A DNA stretch of 12,562 nucleotides from Gammaproteobacteria bacterium (GTDB taxonomy: Bacteria; Pseudomonadota; Gammaproteobacteria; GRL18). Within the stretch, counting starts at the first letter, position 1, and every line of letters begins with the position of its first letter. The DNA lies in assembly GCA_027076245.1 (NCBI GenBank), contig JALTKC010000425.1, positions 1 to 12,562 on the forward strand, written 5' to 3'. This document shows positions 6,122-12,562 of this stretch, in pieces. The notes beneath the pieces are model-generated. The model did not search any database. It was not told the origin of the DNA and saw nothing but the letters and a program-made list of their open reading frames with translations. A program made the position numbers and the translations under genes.

Positions 6122-7630
6122 ATGTCGCTCTCTATTGTTTACAGCCGTGCCGGGGGGCTGGATGCGCCTCTGGTGACGGTTGAAGTATTACTGACTAACG
6201 GGCTCCCTGCCCTGAATATCGTCGGTCTTCCGGAAACAGCGGTTAAGGAAAGTAAAGACCGGGTTCGGGGTGCTATCTTAAACAGCCGTTTTGAATTCCC
6301 TGTCCGACGTATTACCATCAACCTGGCACCGGCTGATCTGCCCAAGGAAGGCGGACGTTTTGATCTGGCAATTGCACTGGGTATTTTACTGTCCTCGGAA
6401 CAACTGGACATAAACAATCATCAGCAGGCTGAATTACAGCAGCAGTTTGAATTTGTAGGCGAACTGGCGCTTAGCGGTGAGTTACGGCCGGTTAAAGGTA
6501 TTCTGCCCATTGCCCGACAGGCTAAAAAACAGCAAAGAACCTTAATTGTACCGGAACAGAACGGGCCGGAAGCCGCCTTAATCAAAGGCCTGAAAGTGTA
6601 TACCGCCCAGCATCTGCTGGATGTATGTGCCTTTTTAAAAGGTGAGCAGTCTCTGACTCAGCCGCAGACTCCTGACACAGAGCAGGAACAAAGTTATAGT
6701 ATCTGCCTGTCGGATATTTATGGTCAGCAACATGCACGGCGGGCACTGGAAATAGCTGCAGCCGGTCAGCACAGTTTGTTAATGAAGGGGCCTCCGGGCA
6801 GTGGTAAAACCATGCTGGCCAGCCGCCTGAACACCATTTTGCCCGATATGGATGAAGATGAGGCTGAAGAAGTCGCGGCCTTACGCTCCATCAGCGGTGA
6901 AACGGTCAGCCAGGCCAACTGGCGGATAAGAGGTTTTCGCGCTCCGCATCATACCGCTTCAGGCGTGGCTCTGGTAGGTGGGGGTAGCTATCCCAGACCG
7001 GGAGAAATCAGTCTGGCTCATCACGGTGTACTGTTTCTCGATGAACTGCCGGAATTCAGCCGCAAGGTGCTGGAAGTATTAAGAGAGCCGCTGGAATCAG
7101 GAAAAATTTCCATTTCCAGGGCGGCCAGACAGGTGACGTTTCCGGCGTCCTTTCAGCTTATTGCCGCCATGAATCCCTGTCCCTGCGGTTTTTACGGAGA
7201 TGCACAGAATAACTGCCACTGTTCAGCCACACAAATTGAGCGTTACCAGAGTAAACTTTCCGGTCCCCTGCTGGATCGAATTGATATCCATATTGAGGTA
7301 CCGGCCATTACCCATCGGGAGTTGCAGAACCGAACTGAACAACCAGAAACCAGTGCCCAGGTTAAGCAAAGAGTCATTCAGGCACAGCAACGGCAGAAAC
7401 AAAGACGGGGTAAATACAATGCCCGCCTAAGTAACCGGGAAATAGAACAGGACTGTCAGTTACAGGCTGACGAACAAAAGGTGCTGCAGCAAAGTATGGA
7501 AAAAATGAAGCTGTCTGCCCGTGCCTATCACCGTATTCTCAAACTGGCCCGAACCATTGCCGATCTGGATAACAGCGAACAGATCCGGCTGCAGCATCTG
7601 ACCGAGTCAATTGGCTACAGAATTAAATAG
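6122..7630 (+). CDS. comM: YifB/ComM-family Mg-chelatase-like AAA+ ATPase
   Basis: This 502-residue cytosolic protein is a full-length ComM (YifB), a hexameric helicase that promotes branch migration during natural transformation and homologous recombination. Residues 1-170 are the ChlI-like/Lon-protease-like N-terminal domain (NIVGLPETAVKESKDRVR, PADLPKEGGRFDLAIALGIL). The ATPase core has Walker A GPPGSGKT at 223-230, GFRAPHHTAS at 271-280 and a Walker B region VLFLDELPEF near 303-312. A Cys cluster in NPCPCGFYGDAQNNCHC (Cys353, 355, 365, 367) resembles a metal-binding loop. The C-terminal Mg-chelatase lid contains LSARAYHRILKLARTIADL. ATG 6122 has AAGGA at 6111-6115, 6 nt upstream. The gene is separated from the upstream unit by a hairpin and probably has its own promoter. 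Its presence fits, but does not prove, natural competence. Confidence 0.93.
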   Translation: MSLSIVYSRAGGLDAPLVTVEVLLTNGLPALNIVGLPETAVKESKDRVRGAILNSRFEFPVRRITINLAPADLPKEGGRFDLAIALGILLSSEQLDINNHQQAELQQQFEFVGELALSGELRPVKGILPIARQAKKQQRTLIVPEQNGPEAALIKGLKVYTAQHLLDVCAFLKGEQSLTQPQTPDTEQEQSYSICLSDIYGQQHARRALEIAAAGQHSLLMKGPPGSGKTMLASRLNTILPDMDEDEAEEVAALRSISGETVSQANWRIRGFRAPHHTASGVALVGGGSYPRPGEISLAHHGVLFLDELPEFSRKVLEVLREPLESGKISISRAARQVTFPASFQLIAAMNPCPCGFYGDAQNNCHCSATQIERYQSKLSGPLLDRIDIHIEVPAITHRELQNRTEQPETSAQVKQRVIQAQQRQKQRRGKYNARLSNREIEQDCQLQADEQKVLQQSMEKMKLSARAYHRILKLARTIADLDNSEQIRLQHLTESIGYRIK

Positions 7631-7695
7631 TGTTCATCTGTTTATTTATTTTTTTACTTTTTCTTTAAAAAGTATGTTTAAAAACAGAGCAATTT

Positions 7696-7780
7696 CCTGG
7701 GAGCGTGGGCATCCTGCCCACGCCAACAAGCCGGTTTGTGTGTTATTTCTGATGCGGGCAAAGATGCCCGCACTCCCAGG
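7696..7780. repeat. GC-rich inverted-repeat element with two hairpins (REP/MITE-like)
   Basis: The outer ends CCTGGGAG (7696-7703) and CTCCCAGG (7773-7780) are perfect inverted repeats. Inside, GCGTGGGCA at 7703-7711 pairs with TGCCCACGC at 7715-7723, and TGCGGGCA at 7753-7760 pairs with TGCCCGCA at 7765-7772. The two halves are diverged inverted copies of one unit, and a single unit recurs at 10192-10218. The element lies between convergent comM and the dehydrogenase gene, and TTTT follows it, so it may also end transcripts. This type of dispersed palindrome is common in gammaproteobacterial genomes. Confidence 0.85.
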
Positions 7781-7812
7781 TTTTAGATACTTTATTGATG
7801 CACACAAAATAA

Positions 7813-9024
7813 TCACAAACAGTTTCGAACCAGGGTTTCCTTTTCTTCCTGGGTCAGAATAATGGGATTGGTCTGCATACTGCTGGGGCTGATATTGGCT
7901 ACTAGTCGGGGGATATCCTGTTCGCTGATCCCAAATTCAGATAAGGGGGCAATGGTCATTTTCTGACTCCAGTCAGACAGAAAGTCCACCAGGGCCTGCA
8001 GTGCCTTGTGGTCACTCAGTTCCGGTTTTTTGCTTAACAGACGCCCAATATGTGCGTATTTGCTCAGGCCGATATTATCCGGTTCCCGTTGCTGCATGGC
8101 CTGAATATTAATGCGTACGGCTTCAGTCAGTACCGTGCCGCAGGCTACACCATGAGGGATGGGAAAAAAGGCACCCAGTGGAGAGGCCAGTCCGTGTACA
8201 CTACCCAGCCCGACCTGAGCGAGAGTGATGCCGGATAATAGTGCAGCATAAGCCATATTGGCGCGGGCTAGAGCCAGTTCTGGCTCAGTAGAACTAGCTC
8301 CGGTAGAGCTCTGATACCAAAATAGCAGACTGTCGAGGACTCTTTCCAGACCGCTCAGGGCCAGGGCATCGGTCAGAGGGTTGGCTTTGGTGGATAGATA
8401 GGATTCCAGTAACTGAGTCAGGGCATCCATGCCGTTGGCGGCAATCAGGGGTTTAGGGCAGCTGATTAACAGATCCGGATCGACAATGGCGTATTGTGGG
8501 ATCAGCTGTTCATCCCGAAATGATTTTTTATAGCCGTCTTCGGCAATATGGCTTAAGACGGCATTTTTAGTGGCCTCACTGCCGGTACCGGCGGTGGTGG
8601 GCAGGGCAATAAAGGGTACCGCCGGGCCACGATAGTGTTTACCGGCACCGACGCCTTCCAGATAATTCATCACTGAATCGCCCGTTATCAGCAGGCCGCT
8701 AATGGCTTTTCCGGCATCCAGAGCACTGCCGCCGCCAATGGCCACAACACAGCTAATATTCTGCTTATGGAATTCCTGCACGGTACGGTCAACATACTCC
8801 GGTGAGGGTTCTCCGGAAATACGGCTGTGAAACCACTGTATGGATAACCTGTCCAGTTGTGCTGTCAGTTGTTTCCAGGCGGGAGAGCCGTAAAAAGAGT
8901 GCTGTCCGGTAATGATCAGTACACGGTGGCCGTAGAGAGCGATTTTTTCCGGTAACAACTGAATTTTCCCGGCACCAAACTCAATTCTGGGGAAGCGGGA
9001 AAGACTGAATGAAATAGTTTGCAT
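7813..9024 (-). CDS. Iron-containing alcohol dehydrogenase-family protein
   Basis: This 403-residue protein belongs to the group III (iron-containing) alcohol dehydrogenase family, cytosolic NAD(P)-dependent oxidoreductases that interconvert alcohols and aldehydes or ketones. The cofactor domain shows AIGGGSALDAGKAI (GGGS at 97-100) and PTTAGTGSE (142-150). The C-terminal metal domain shows NGMDALTQLLESY and VHGLASPLGAFFPIPHG. Comparison with FucO-type enzymes maps the usual ligands Asp, His, His, His to Asp200, Gln204, His277 and His291. One usual His is therefore Gln, and the further conserved His in the HPLGA motif is Ser281. The protein is otherwise intact and of normal length, so a subfamily variant is more likely than decay. 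The Shine-Dalgarno site before the ATG is weak. It is transcribed divergently from the next gene and convergently with comM. Substrate unknown. Confidence 0.88.
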   Translation of the reverse strand: MQTISFSLSRFPRIEFGAGKIQLLPEKIALYGHRVLIITGQHSFYGSPAWKQLTAQLDRLSIQWFHSRISGEPSPEYVDRTVQEFHKQNISCVVAIGGGSALDAGKAISGLLITGDSVMNYLEGVGAGKHYRGPAVPFIALPTTAGTGSEATKNAVLSHIAEDGYKKSFRDEQLIPQYAIVDPDLLISCPKPLIAANGMDALTQLLESYLSTKANPLTDALALSGLERVLDSLLFWYQSSTGASSTEPELALARANMAYAALLSGITLAQVGLGSVHGLASPLGAFFPIPHGVACGTVLTEAVRINIQAMQQREPDNIGLSKYAHIGRLLSKKPELSDHKALQALVDFLSDWSQKMTIAPLSEFGISEQDIPRLVANISPSSMQTNPIILTQEEKETLVRNCL

Positions 9025-9096
9025 AGAAATCCGTTGAGTCTGAGAGCTTAATTGTTGCTATTGTAATTAAAAGTAGCTGCTTAGGGTAATAACGGA

Positions 9097-9126
9097 TTGA
9101 TATTTTTGTTAAAAAAGCATTACAAT
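9097..9126 (+). promoter_or_regulatory. Sigma70-type promoter for the NDUFA9-like gene
   Basis: TTGATA at 9097-9102 and TACAAT at 9121-9126 are separated by 18 bp, each one mismatch from consensus, in an AT-rich divergent intergenic region. Transcription would begin near 9133, leaving about 87 nt before the GTG at 9220 and about 28 nt before a possible leader ORF at 9161. Confidence 0.6.
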
Positions 9127-9160
9127 ATAAGCAACTACTAATAATTATATAAGGTTTCCT

Positions 9161-9223
9161 GTGGTTATTATAACGACAAATGAATCAGCGGGAAGCTTAA
9201 ACTGGAGAGGGTTAAAGCAGTGA
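9161..9223 (+). CDS. Possible 20-codon leader ORF overlapping the next start
   Basis: GTG 9161 is preceded by AAGG at 9151-9154 (6-nt spacing) and opens a 20-codon frame, MVIITTNESAGSLNWRGLKQ. It ends at TGA 9221-9223, overlapping the GTG start of the following gene (GTGA). The placement just after a good promoter and the stop/start overlap suggest a translationally coupled leader. There is no homology evidence and chance is quite possible. Confidence 0.25.
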   Translation: MVIITTNESAGSLNWRGLKQ

Positions 9224-10158
9224 ATATCTGTATCATTGGAGGCACGGGGTTTGTTGGAACCCATCTGATTACCAAGCTGGTGGCGCTGGGGCACAGGGTA
9301 AAAGTCATTACCCGCCATCCTGAGCGTCACCGGCACCTACTTACTCTGCCGTCAGTTAAACTGATCAGTATTGATTTTTTTGGTAAAAAAATACTTGAGC
9401 GACAGCTGGACGGCTATGATGTGGTTATCAATCTGGCCGGTATTTTAAACCCGCAGGGCGGCAATACCTTTGAAAAAGCGCATGTTGAGGTGGCGCAAAG
9501 GGTTGCGGAGGCTGCCCGTTCTGTAGAAACCCCCCGTCTGCTGCATATGAGTGCCCTCAATGCCGATGAAAACGGCCCGAGTGAGTATTTGCGTACCAAG
9601 GGGAAAGCACAGAAACTGGTACTGGAAATGGAAGGCCTGCAGGCCACCAGTTTTGCCCCCTCAGTGATATTCGGCCCCGGAGATAACTTCTTTAATATGT
9701 TTGCCTCCCTGCTGAGCCTGTTACCGGTATTTCCTCTGATCAGTGCCGCAACCCGGTTTGCACCGGTGTATGTAGGTGATGTGGTCGATGCGTTTATAAA
9801 CAGTATTGATAAGCCTGAAACCTATGGTCAAAATTATGAGCTATGCGGGCCGGACGTCTATACTCTGAAAGAACTGGTACAGTACACAGCGAAGCAGACG
9901 GGCAGTAAAAGTCTGATCATTCCGCTCAGCCGCTTTTTTTCCAGTCCTCTGGTGACCATTATGAACCTGATCCCCGGTTCGCCCATTACCCGGGATAATT
10001 TTAACAGCATGAAACTGGACAGTATTTGCCAGGATAATCAGGCTGCAGAAATTTTAGAGTTGTCACTGCACAGTCTGGACAGTGTTGTGCCTTTATACCT
10101 GGCCGGGAAAGACTTTTCCGGGCAGATGAATGAGTTGAGAAGTAAAGCGGGGCGTTAG
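9220..10158 (+). CDS. NDUFA9-like NAD(P)-binding protein (atypical/extended SDR)
   Basis: This 312-residue Rossmann-fold protein is of the complex I NDUFA9/NmrA-like group of the atypical short-chain dehydrogenases. The nucleotide-binding motif GGTGFVG is at residues 7-13, after the first beta strand. A VVINLAGIL segment at about 68-76 contacts the cofactor in relatives. Tyr123 and Lys127 in SEYLRTKGKA match the YxxxK catalytic pattern, with SA at 111-112 in the serine region. PSVIFGPGDNFFNM and the FAPVYVGDVVDAF segment are characteristic of the family. The start is GTG 9220, with GGAGAGG at 9204-9210; the Rossmann motif leaves no room for a much later start. Bacterial members are often annotated as complex I subunits, but no nuo genes are nearby and the bacterial role is not established. 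A repeat hairpin follows the stop, and cca is downstream on the same strand. Confidence 0.85.
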   Translation: MNICIIGGTGFVGTHLITKLVALGHRVKVITRHPERHRHLLTLPSVKLISIDFFGKKILERQLDGYDVVINLAGILNPQGGNTFEKAHVEVAQRVAEAARSVETPRLLHMSALNADENGPSEYLRTKGKAQKLVLEMEGLQATSFAPSVIFGPGDNFFNMFASLLSLLPVFPLISAATRFAPVYVGDVVDAFINSIDKPETYGQNYELCGPDVYTLKELVQYTAKQTGSKSLIIPLSRFFSSPLVTIMNLIPGSPITRDNFNSMKLDSICQDNQAAEILELSLHSLDSVVPLYLAGKDFSGQMNELRSKAGR

Positions 10159-10191
10159 TGTAAGGTTAATGATATTTCATGAACCCCACAC

Positions 10192-10218
10192 CCTGGGAGC
10201 GCGGGCATCCTGCCCGCG
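10192..10218. repeat. Single-hairpin copy of the GC-rich repeat
   Basis: CCTGGGAGCGCGGGCATCC followed by TGCCCGCG matches the left half of the 7696-7780 element with two substitutions. CGCGGGCA at 10200-10207 pairs with TGCCCGCG at 10211-10218 around TCC. It lies 33 bp after the preceding stop codon and could protect the 3' end of that mRNA or attenuate read-through into cca. The inverted partner half is absent. Confidence 0.8.
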
Positions 10219-10286
10219 TAAGAAATATCGGATGGTAGTGATAAGTCCCTTCCAGAATACCCGTACTTTTGGCAAACCTGCCGAAT

Positions 10287-10308
10287 AATTTCTGTTTTTA
10301 TAGAAATT
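10287..10308. repeat. AT-rich inverted repeat upstream of cca
   Basis: AATTTCT at 10287-10293 is complementary to AGAAATT at 10302-10308 across an 8-nt T-rich spacer, 57 bp before the cca ATG. It could be an operator or an mRNA leader hairpin. AT-rich palindromes this short also arise by chance, and no well-spaced promoter was found around it. Confidence 0.25.
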
Positions 10309-10364
10309 CAACCCGATTTCACATAGGATCACTGCCATTATTAAGCGGATCCTGAATAAAAATA

Positions 10365-11594
10365 ATGCAAATCTACAAAGTGGGCGGAGCCGTCCGGGAC
10401 AAACTGTTAAAGCGTAAGGTCGTGGATCACGATTATGTGGTTGTGGGCGCCACAGTGGATGAGATGCTGGCTCAGGGTTTTACGCCTGTAGGTAAAGATT
10501 TTCCGGTTTTTCTGCACCCTGATACCCATGAAGAATACGCTCTGGCTCGTACCGAACGTAAAACCGGCAAGGGCTACCATGGATTTTCCTTTCATGCTGA
10601 TAAAAATGTCACCCTGGAAGAAGATCTGATCCGCCGTGACTTAACCATTAATGCTATTGCAGAAGATGAGCAGGGCAATTTATACGATCCCTATCATGGT
10701 GTGCAGGATATTAAGGATCGGATCCTACGCCATGTTTCCCCCTCCTTTGTAGAAGATCCGTTACGGGTGTTGCGGGTGGCCCGCTTTGCGGCCCGTTATG
10801 CGGACTATGGCTTTACCATTGCCGATGAAACCATGGCCATGATGCAGTGTCTGGTGGAACATGATGAAATGGAAGCGCTGGTTGCCGAACGGGTCTGGCA
10901 GGAAGTAGAAAAAGCCCTGACGGATCAGCATCCCAGAGTTTTTTTTGAAGTGCTGCGCCAGTGCGGAGCACTGGCTCGGCTGTTTCCGGAGGTGGATCGT
11001 CTGTTTGGTGTGCCCCAGTCAAAACAATGGCATCCGGAAATTGATACCGGAATTCATACCATGATGGTGCTGGAACAGGCAGAACGTCTGTCTGATAAGG
11101 CTACGGTACGATTTGCCGCACTGGTGCATGATCTGGGCAAGGGCACAACACCCAGGACGCAGTGGCCTAAGCATATTGCCCATGAAGCCAGAGGGGTACC
11201 GCTGGTGGAACAGCTCTGCCAGCGTTTAAAAGTGCCTAATGAGTTTCGTGCCCTGGCGCTGCTGGTGACAGAGTTTCATTTAAACTACCATCGTATTGAG
11301 GAATTAAAACCCTCCACTATTGTGGATTTATTATCCCGGCTGGATGCTTTTCGACGTCCACAACGGTTTGAACAGTTTTTACTGGCCTGTGAAGCAGACT
11401 CCAGAGGGCGTTCAGGCTATGAAGACCTGCCGGATGATAAAACCCGGCTGTTCAGAACGTTTTTTCAGGCGGCTGCACAGGTCAGCCCAAAAGCCATTGT
11501 CGAGCAGGGCTATAAGGGACCGGAAATTGCTGAGCAGTTCAGGCTTAAACGAATTGCTGCAGTCAGGCAGGTACGGCAGCAGAAACAACAATAA
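10365..11594 (+). CDS. cca: Multifunctional CCA tRNA nucleotidyltransferase
   Basis: This 409-residue protein adds or repairs the 3'-CCA of tRNAs using CTP and ATP. The class II nucleotidyltransferase head has GGAVRD at residues 7-12, the two metal-binding aspartates Asp21 and Asp23 in DHDYVVVG, and RRDLTINAIA at 90-99. The neck/body helix segment VEDPLRVLRVARFAARY starts near 129. The C-terminal part carries an HD domain (His255-Asp256 in VHDLGKGTT), which in E. coli Cca gives 2',3'-cyclic phosphodiesterase, 2'-nucleotidase and phosphatase activity. Length and residue numbering match the E. coli enzyme closely. The Shine-Dalgarno site before ATG 10365 is poor, but GGAVRD so near the N-terminus fixes the start. 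The gene runs convergent to the vanZ-like gene, with only 9 bp between the stop codons. Confidence 0.96.
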   Translation: MQIYKVGGAVRDKLLKRKVVDHDYVVVGATVDEMLAQGFTPVGKDFPVFLHPDTHEEYALARTERKTGKGYHGFSFHADKNVTLEEDLIRRDLTINAIAEDEQGNLYDPYHGVQDIKDRILRHVSPSFVEDPLRVLRVARFAARYADYGFTIADETMAMMQCLVEHDEMEALVAERVWQEVEKALTDQHPRVFFEVLRQCGALARLFPEVDRLFGVPQSKQWHPEIDTGIHTMMVLEQAERLSDKATVRFAALVHDLGKGTTPRTQWPKHIAHEARGVPLVEQLCQRLKVPNEFRALALLVTEFHLNYHRIEELKPSTIVDLLSRLDAFRRPQRFEQFLLACEADSRGRSGYEDLPDDKTRLFRTFFQAAAQVSPKAIVEQGYKGPEIAEQFRLKRIAAVRQVRQQKQQ

Positions 11595-11598
11595 ATAA

Positions 11599-11615
11599 GG
11601 GAATTATCCATTCCC
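11599..11615. terminator. Small hairpin between convergent cca and vanZ-like genes
   Basis: GGGAAT at 11599-11604 pairs with ATTCCC at 11610-11615 around a 5-nt loop. It begins 5 bp after the cca stop and overlaps the vanZ-like stop codon (11604-11606). The stem is short and neither side has a good T-run, so it is at best a weak bidirectional terminator. Confidence 0.3.
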
Positions 11616-11990
11616 CTGCTGATAAATCCACTTATCAAAACGTTTCAGCAACAATGCCATTGAGGTATTTGCCAATAAAAATGCGCTTATAGCGCCAATA
11701 CTATTGGCCAGAGCATCCAGCAGGTCAAAACTGCGGTATGCCGTCAGCCCCTGTAAAAATTCAATAACAATACCCAGTAAAATAGCACCGCCTAAAATCA
11801 CTCTGCGTTGAGAATGGCGGCTGTATAGCTGAATAAACCAGCCGGCCAGTATAAAATACAATAAAAAATGTATCAGTTTATCGGTGTGATCAAGGTATGT
11901 GTTAATGTCCGGCACCTGGATTAAAGAACCATATAACAGCAGTAATACATAGAGCCAGCCCAGCAGTAACCAGAGTCTTCGGTAATACAT
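11604..11990 (-). CDS. VanZ-family small membrane protein
   Basis: This 128-residue integral membrane protein belongs to the VanZ-like family. Four hydrophobic segments are visible (about residues 5-24, 38-56, 64-80 and 93-116). Family-typical polar residues are Asp37, Lys38 and His41 in HTDKLIHFLLYFILAG, Glu77 and Gln80 in GIVIEFLQGL, and Arg86, Asp92 and Asn96 in YRSFDLLDALANSIGA. VanZ of enterococci confers low-level teicoplanin resistance by an unclear mechanism; small proteobacterial members have no established function. ATG 11990 is chosen because the first hydrophobic helix begins there. An upstream extension of the frame to 12149 would lie inside uppP and lacks family similarity. The Shine-Dalgarno site is weak. 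The gene starts 5 bp after the uppP stop, so translational coupling in a uppP-vanZ operon is likely. Confidence 0.82.
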   Translation of the reverse strand: MYYRRLWLLLGWLYVLLLLYGSLIQVPDINTYLDHTDKLIHFLLYFILAGWFIQLYSRHSQRRVILGGAILLGIVIEFLQGLTAYRSFDLLDALANSIGAISAFLLANTSMALLLKRFDKWIYQQGNG

Positions 11991-11995
11991 CGCTT

Positions 11996-12562
11996 TTATA
12001 AAAACACCCAGAGCAGTACCGCACCGAGAAAGAAACGGTAGATAATAAACGGCATCATGCCGACACTGTCCAGCAGGCGGATAAAGTAATAAATACACAG
12101 ATAGGCGCTCACCGCTGACAGAGTGGTGACTAACATCACATCGAACCAATCAATATGCACTGGAGAGGCATTTAAATCCATAGTCTTTAGCAGGCTGGCT
12201 GCCAGAATAATAGGGATGGATAATAAAAACGAAAAACGTGCCGCAGCCTTGCGGCTCATACCCATTAATAAACCGGCAGTAATGGTAATACCGGAACGGG
12301 ACGTGCCGGGGATAAGCGCAATGGCCTGGGCAACACCAATAAAGAGGATCATTTTAAGGTCAAGCTGATGTTCACTTTTCTGCTGTGCTGAGGTATCCAG
12401 TTTCTGCATCCGCTGTAAACGGCTTTGTGCAGAGGCATCGGCGTACCATAACAGTGCTCCGAATATCAGTGTGGTAGAGGCAATAATCAGGGGATTACGC
12501 ACATGCTCACTATAATCATCCAGAAAATAACCGGCCAGGGCGGCCGGCAGGGTACCAATAAT
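11996..12562 (-). CDS. uppP: Undecaprenyl-diphosphatase UppP (BacA), N-terminus beyond the window
   Basis: The reading frame stays open to the last base of the window, giving the C-terminal 188 residues of a membrane protein that is normally about 265-275 long. UppP removes one phosphate from undecaprenyl diphosphate to recycle the lipid carrier for peptidoglycan and other envelope polymers; overproduction gives bacitracin resistance. The catalytic motif PGTSRSGIT (encoded at about 12283-12310) is intact. The other acidic motif (E/QxxxE) would lie in the missing N-terminal part. Several hydrophobic helices follow, including FSFLLSIPIILAASLL and the terminal FFLGAVLLWVFL. An internal GTG at 12502 is not the true start, because the frame upstream (GTLPAALAGYFL) is typical UppP sequence. 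The vanZ-like gene follows immediately. Confidence 0.93.
   Translation of the reverse strand: MIGTLPAALAGYFLDDYSEHVRNPLIIASTTLIFGALLWYADASAQSRLQRMQKLDTSAQQKSEHQLDLKMILFIGVAQAIALIPGTSRSGITITAGLLMGMSRKAAARFSFLLSIPIILAASLLKTMDLNASPVHIDWFDVMLVTTLSAVSAYLCIYYFIRLLDSVGMMPFIIYRFFLGAVLLWVFL

Noticed and set aside
6139..6417. Minus-strand open frame of 92 codons inside comM
   Set aside because: It lies opposite the conserved N-terminal domain of comM, is Ser/Arg-rich, and has no recognisable domain or start signal.
7696..7780. CRISPR-like array
   Set aside because: There are only two diverged, inverted half-copies and no series of direct repeats with uniform spacers. No cas genes are nearby.
7611..7862. 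Open frame of 83 codons on the + strand between comM and the dehydrogenase gene
   Set aside because: It overlaps the end of comM and the dehydrogenase gene, and its middle is a translation of the GC-rich repeat (WERGHPA and AKMPALPG). Peptides of this kind recur in databases as artefacts of such palindromes. There is no ribosome site or domain.
11991..12149. Upstream extension of the vanZ-like frame to a start at 12149
   Set aside because: The extra 53 residues lie entirely within uppP in another frame and resemble no membrane protein segment. The VanZ similarity and first hydrophobic helix begin at the ATG at 11990.

Overview
The window looks like a chromosomal stretch of a gammaproteobacterium of moderate GC content. 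The support is the set of housekeeping genes: ubiK, comM/yifB, a multifunctional cca with an HD domain, an NDUFA9-like reductase gene and uppP. The genus cannot be named from this sequence. Bacterial translation signals (Shine-Dalgarno sites, GTG and TTG starts, overlapping stop/start codons) are clear.

Layout. (1) 1-249: ubiK, a ubiquinone-biosynthesis accessory factor. (2) 340-5527: a tight three-gene unit on the + strand. It encodes a TonB-dependent outer-membrane receptor, a periplasmic YfiR-family (DUF4154) protein, and a hybrid sensor kinase with an N-terminal CHASE8-like periplasmic domain, HAMP, HisKA, HATPase, receiver and Hpt domains. (3) 5537-5578: three copies of a 14-bp tandem repeat, followed by a small gene for an exported coiled-coil protein (5589-6017) and a hairpin. 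(4) 6122-7630: comM/yifB. (5) 7696-7780: a GC-rich inverted-repeat element between two convergent genes. (6) 7813-9024, minus strand: an iron-containing alcohol dehydrogenase-family gene with changed metal-site residues. (7) 9025-9219: a divergent promoter region with a good sigma70-type promoter and a possible 20-codon leader ORF. (8) 9220-10158: an NDUFA9-like NAD(P)-binding protein, followed by a single-hairpin copy of the same GC-rich repeat. (9) 10365-11594: cca. (10) 11604-12562, minus strand: uppP (cut by the window edge) followed by a vanZ-like gene, convergent with cca.

How the genes work together. The most interesting part is the receptor/YfiR/kinase unit. In the known YfiBNR system, periplasmic YfiR represses the CHASE8-containing diguanylate cyclase YfiN, and the outer-membrane lipoprotein YfiB relieves this. 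Here a YfiR-like protein is paired with a CHASE8-like hybrid histidine kinase and an outer-membrane TonB-dependent receptor. I infer an envelope-spanning sensing module in which the receptor or its ligand controls the kinase through the YfiR-like protein. No response regulator to receive the phosphate from the terminal Hpt domain is present in the window. The unit lies between ubiK and comM, which are close neighbours in some relatives such as Pseudomonas, so it may be an insertion into a conserved housekeeping locus. The remaining genes are ordinary housekeeping functions.
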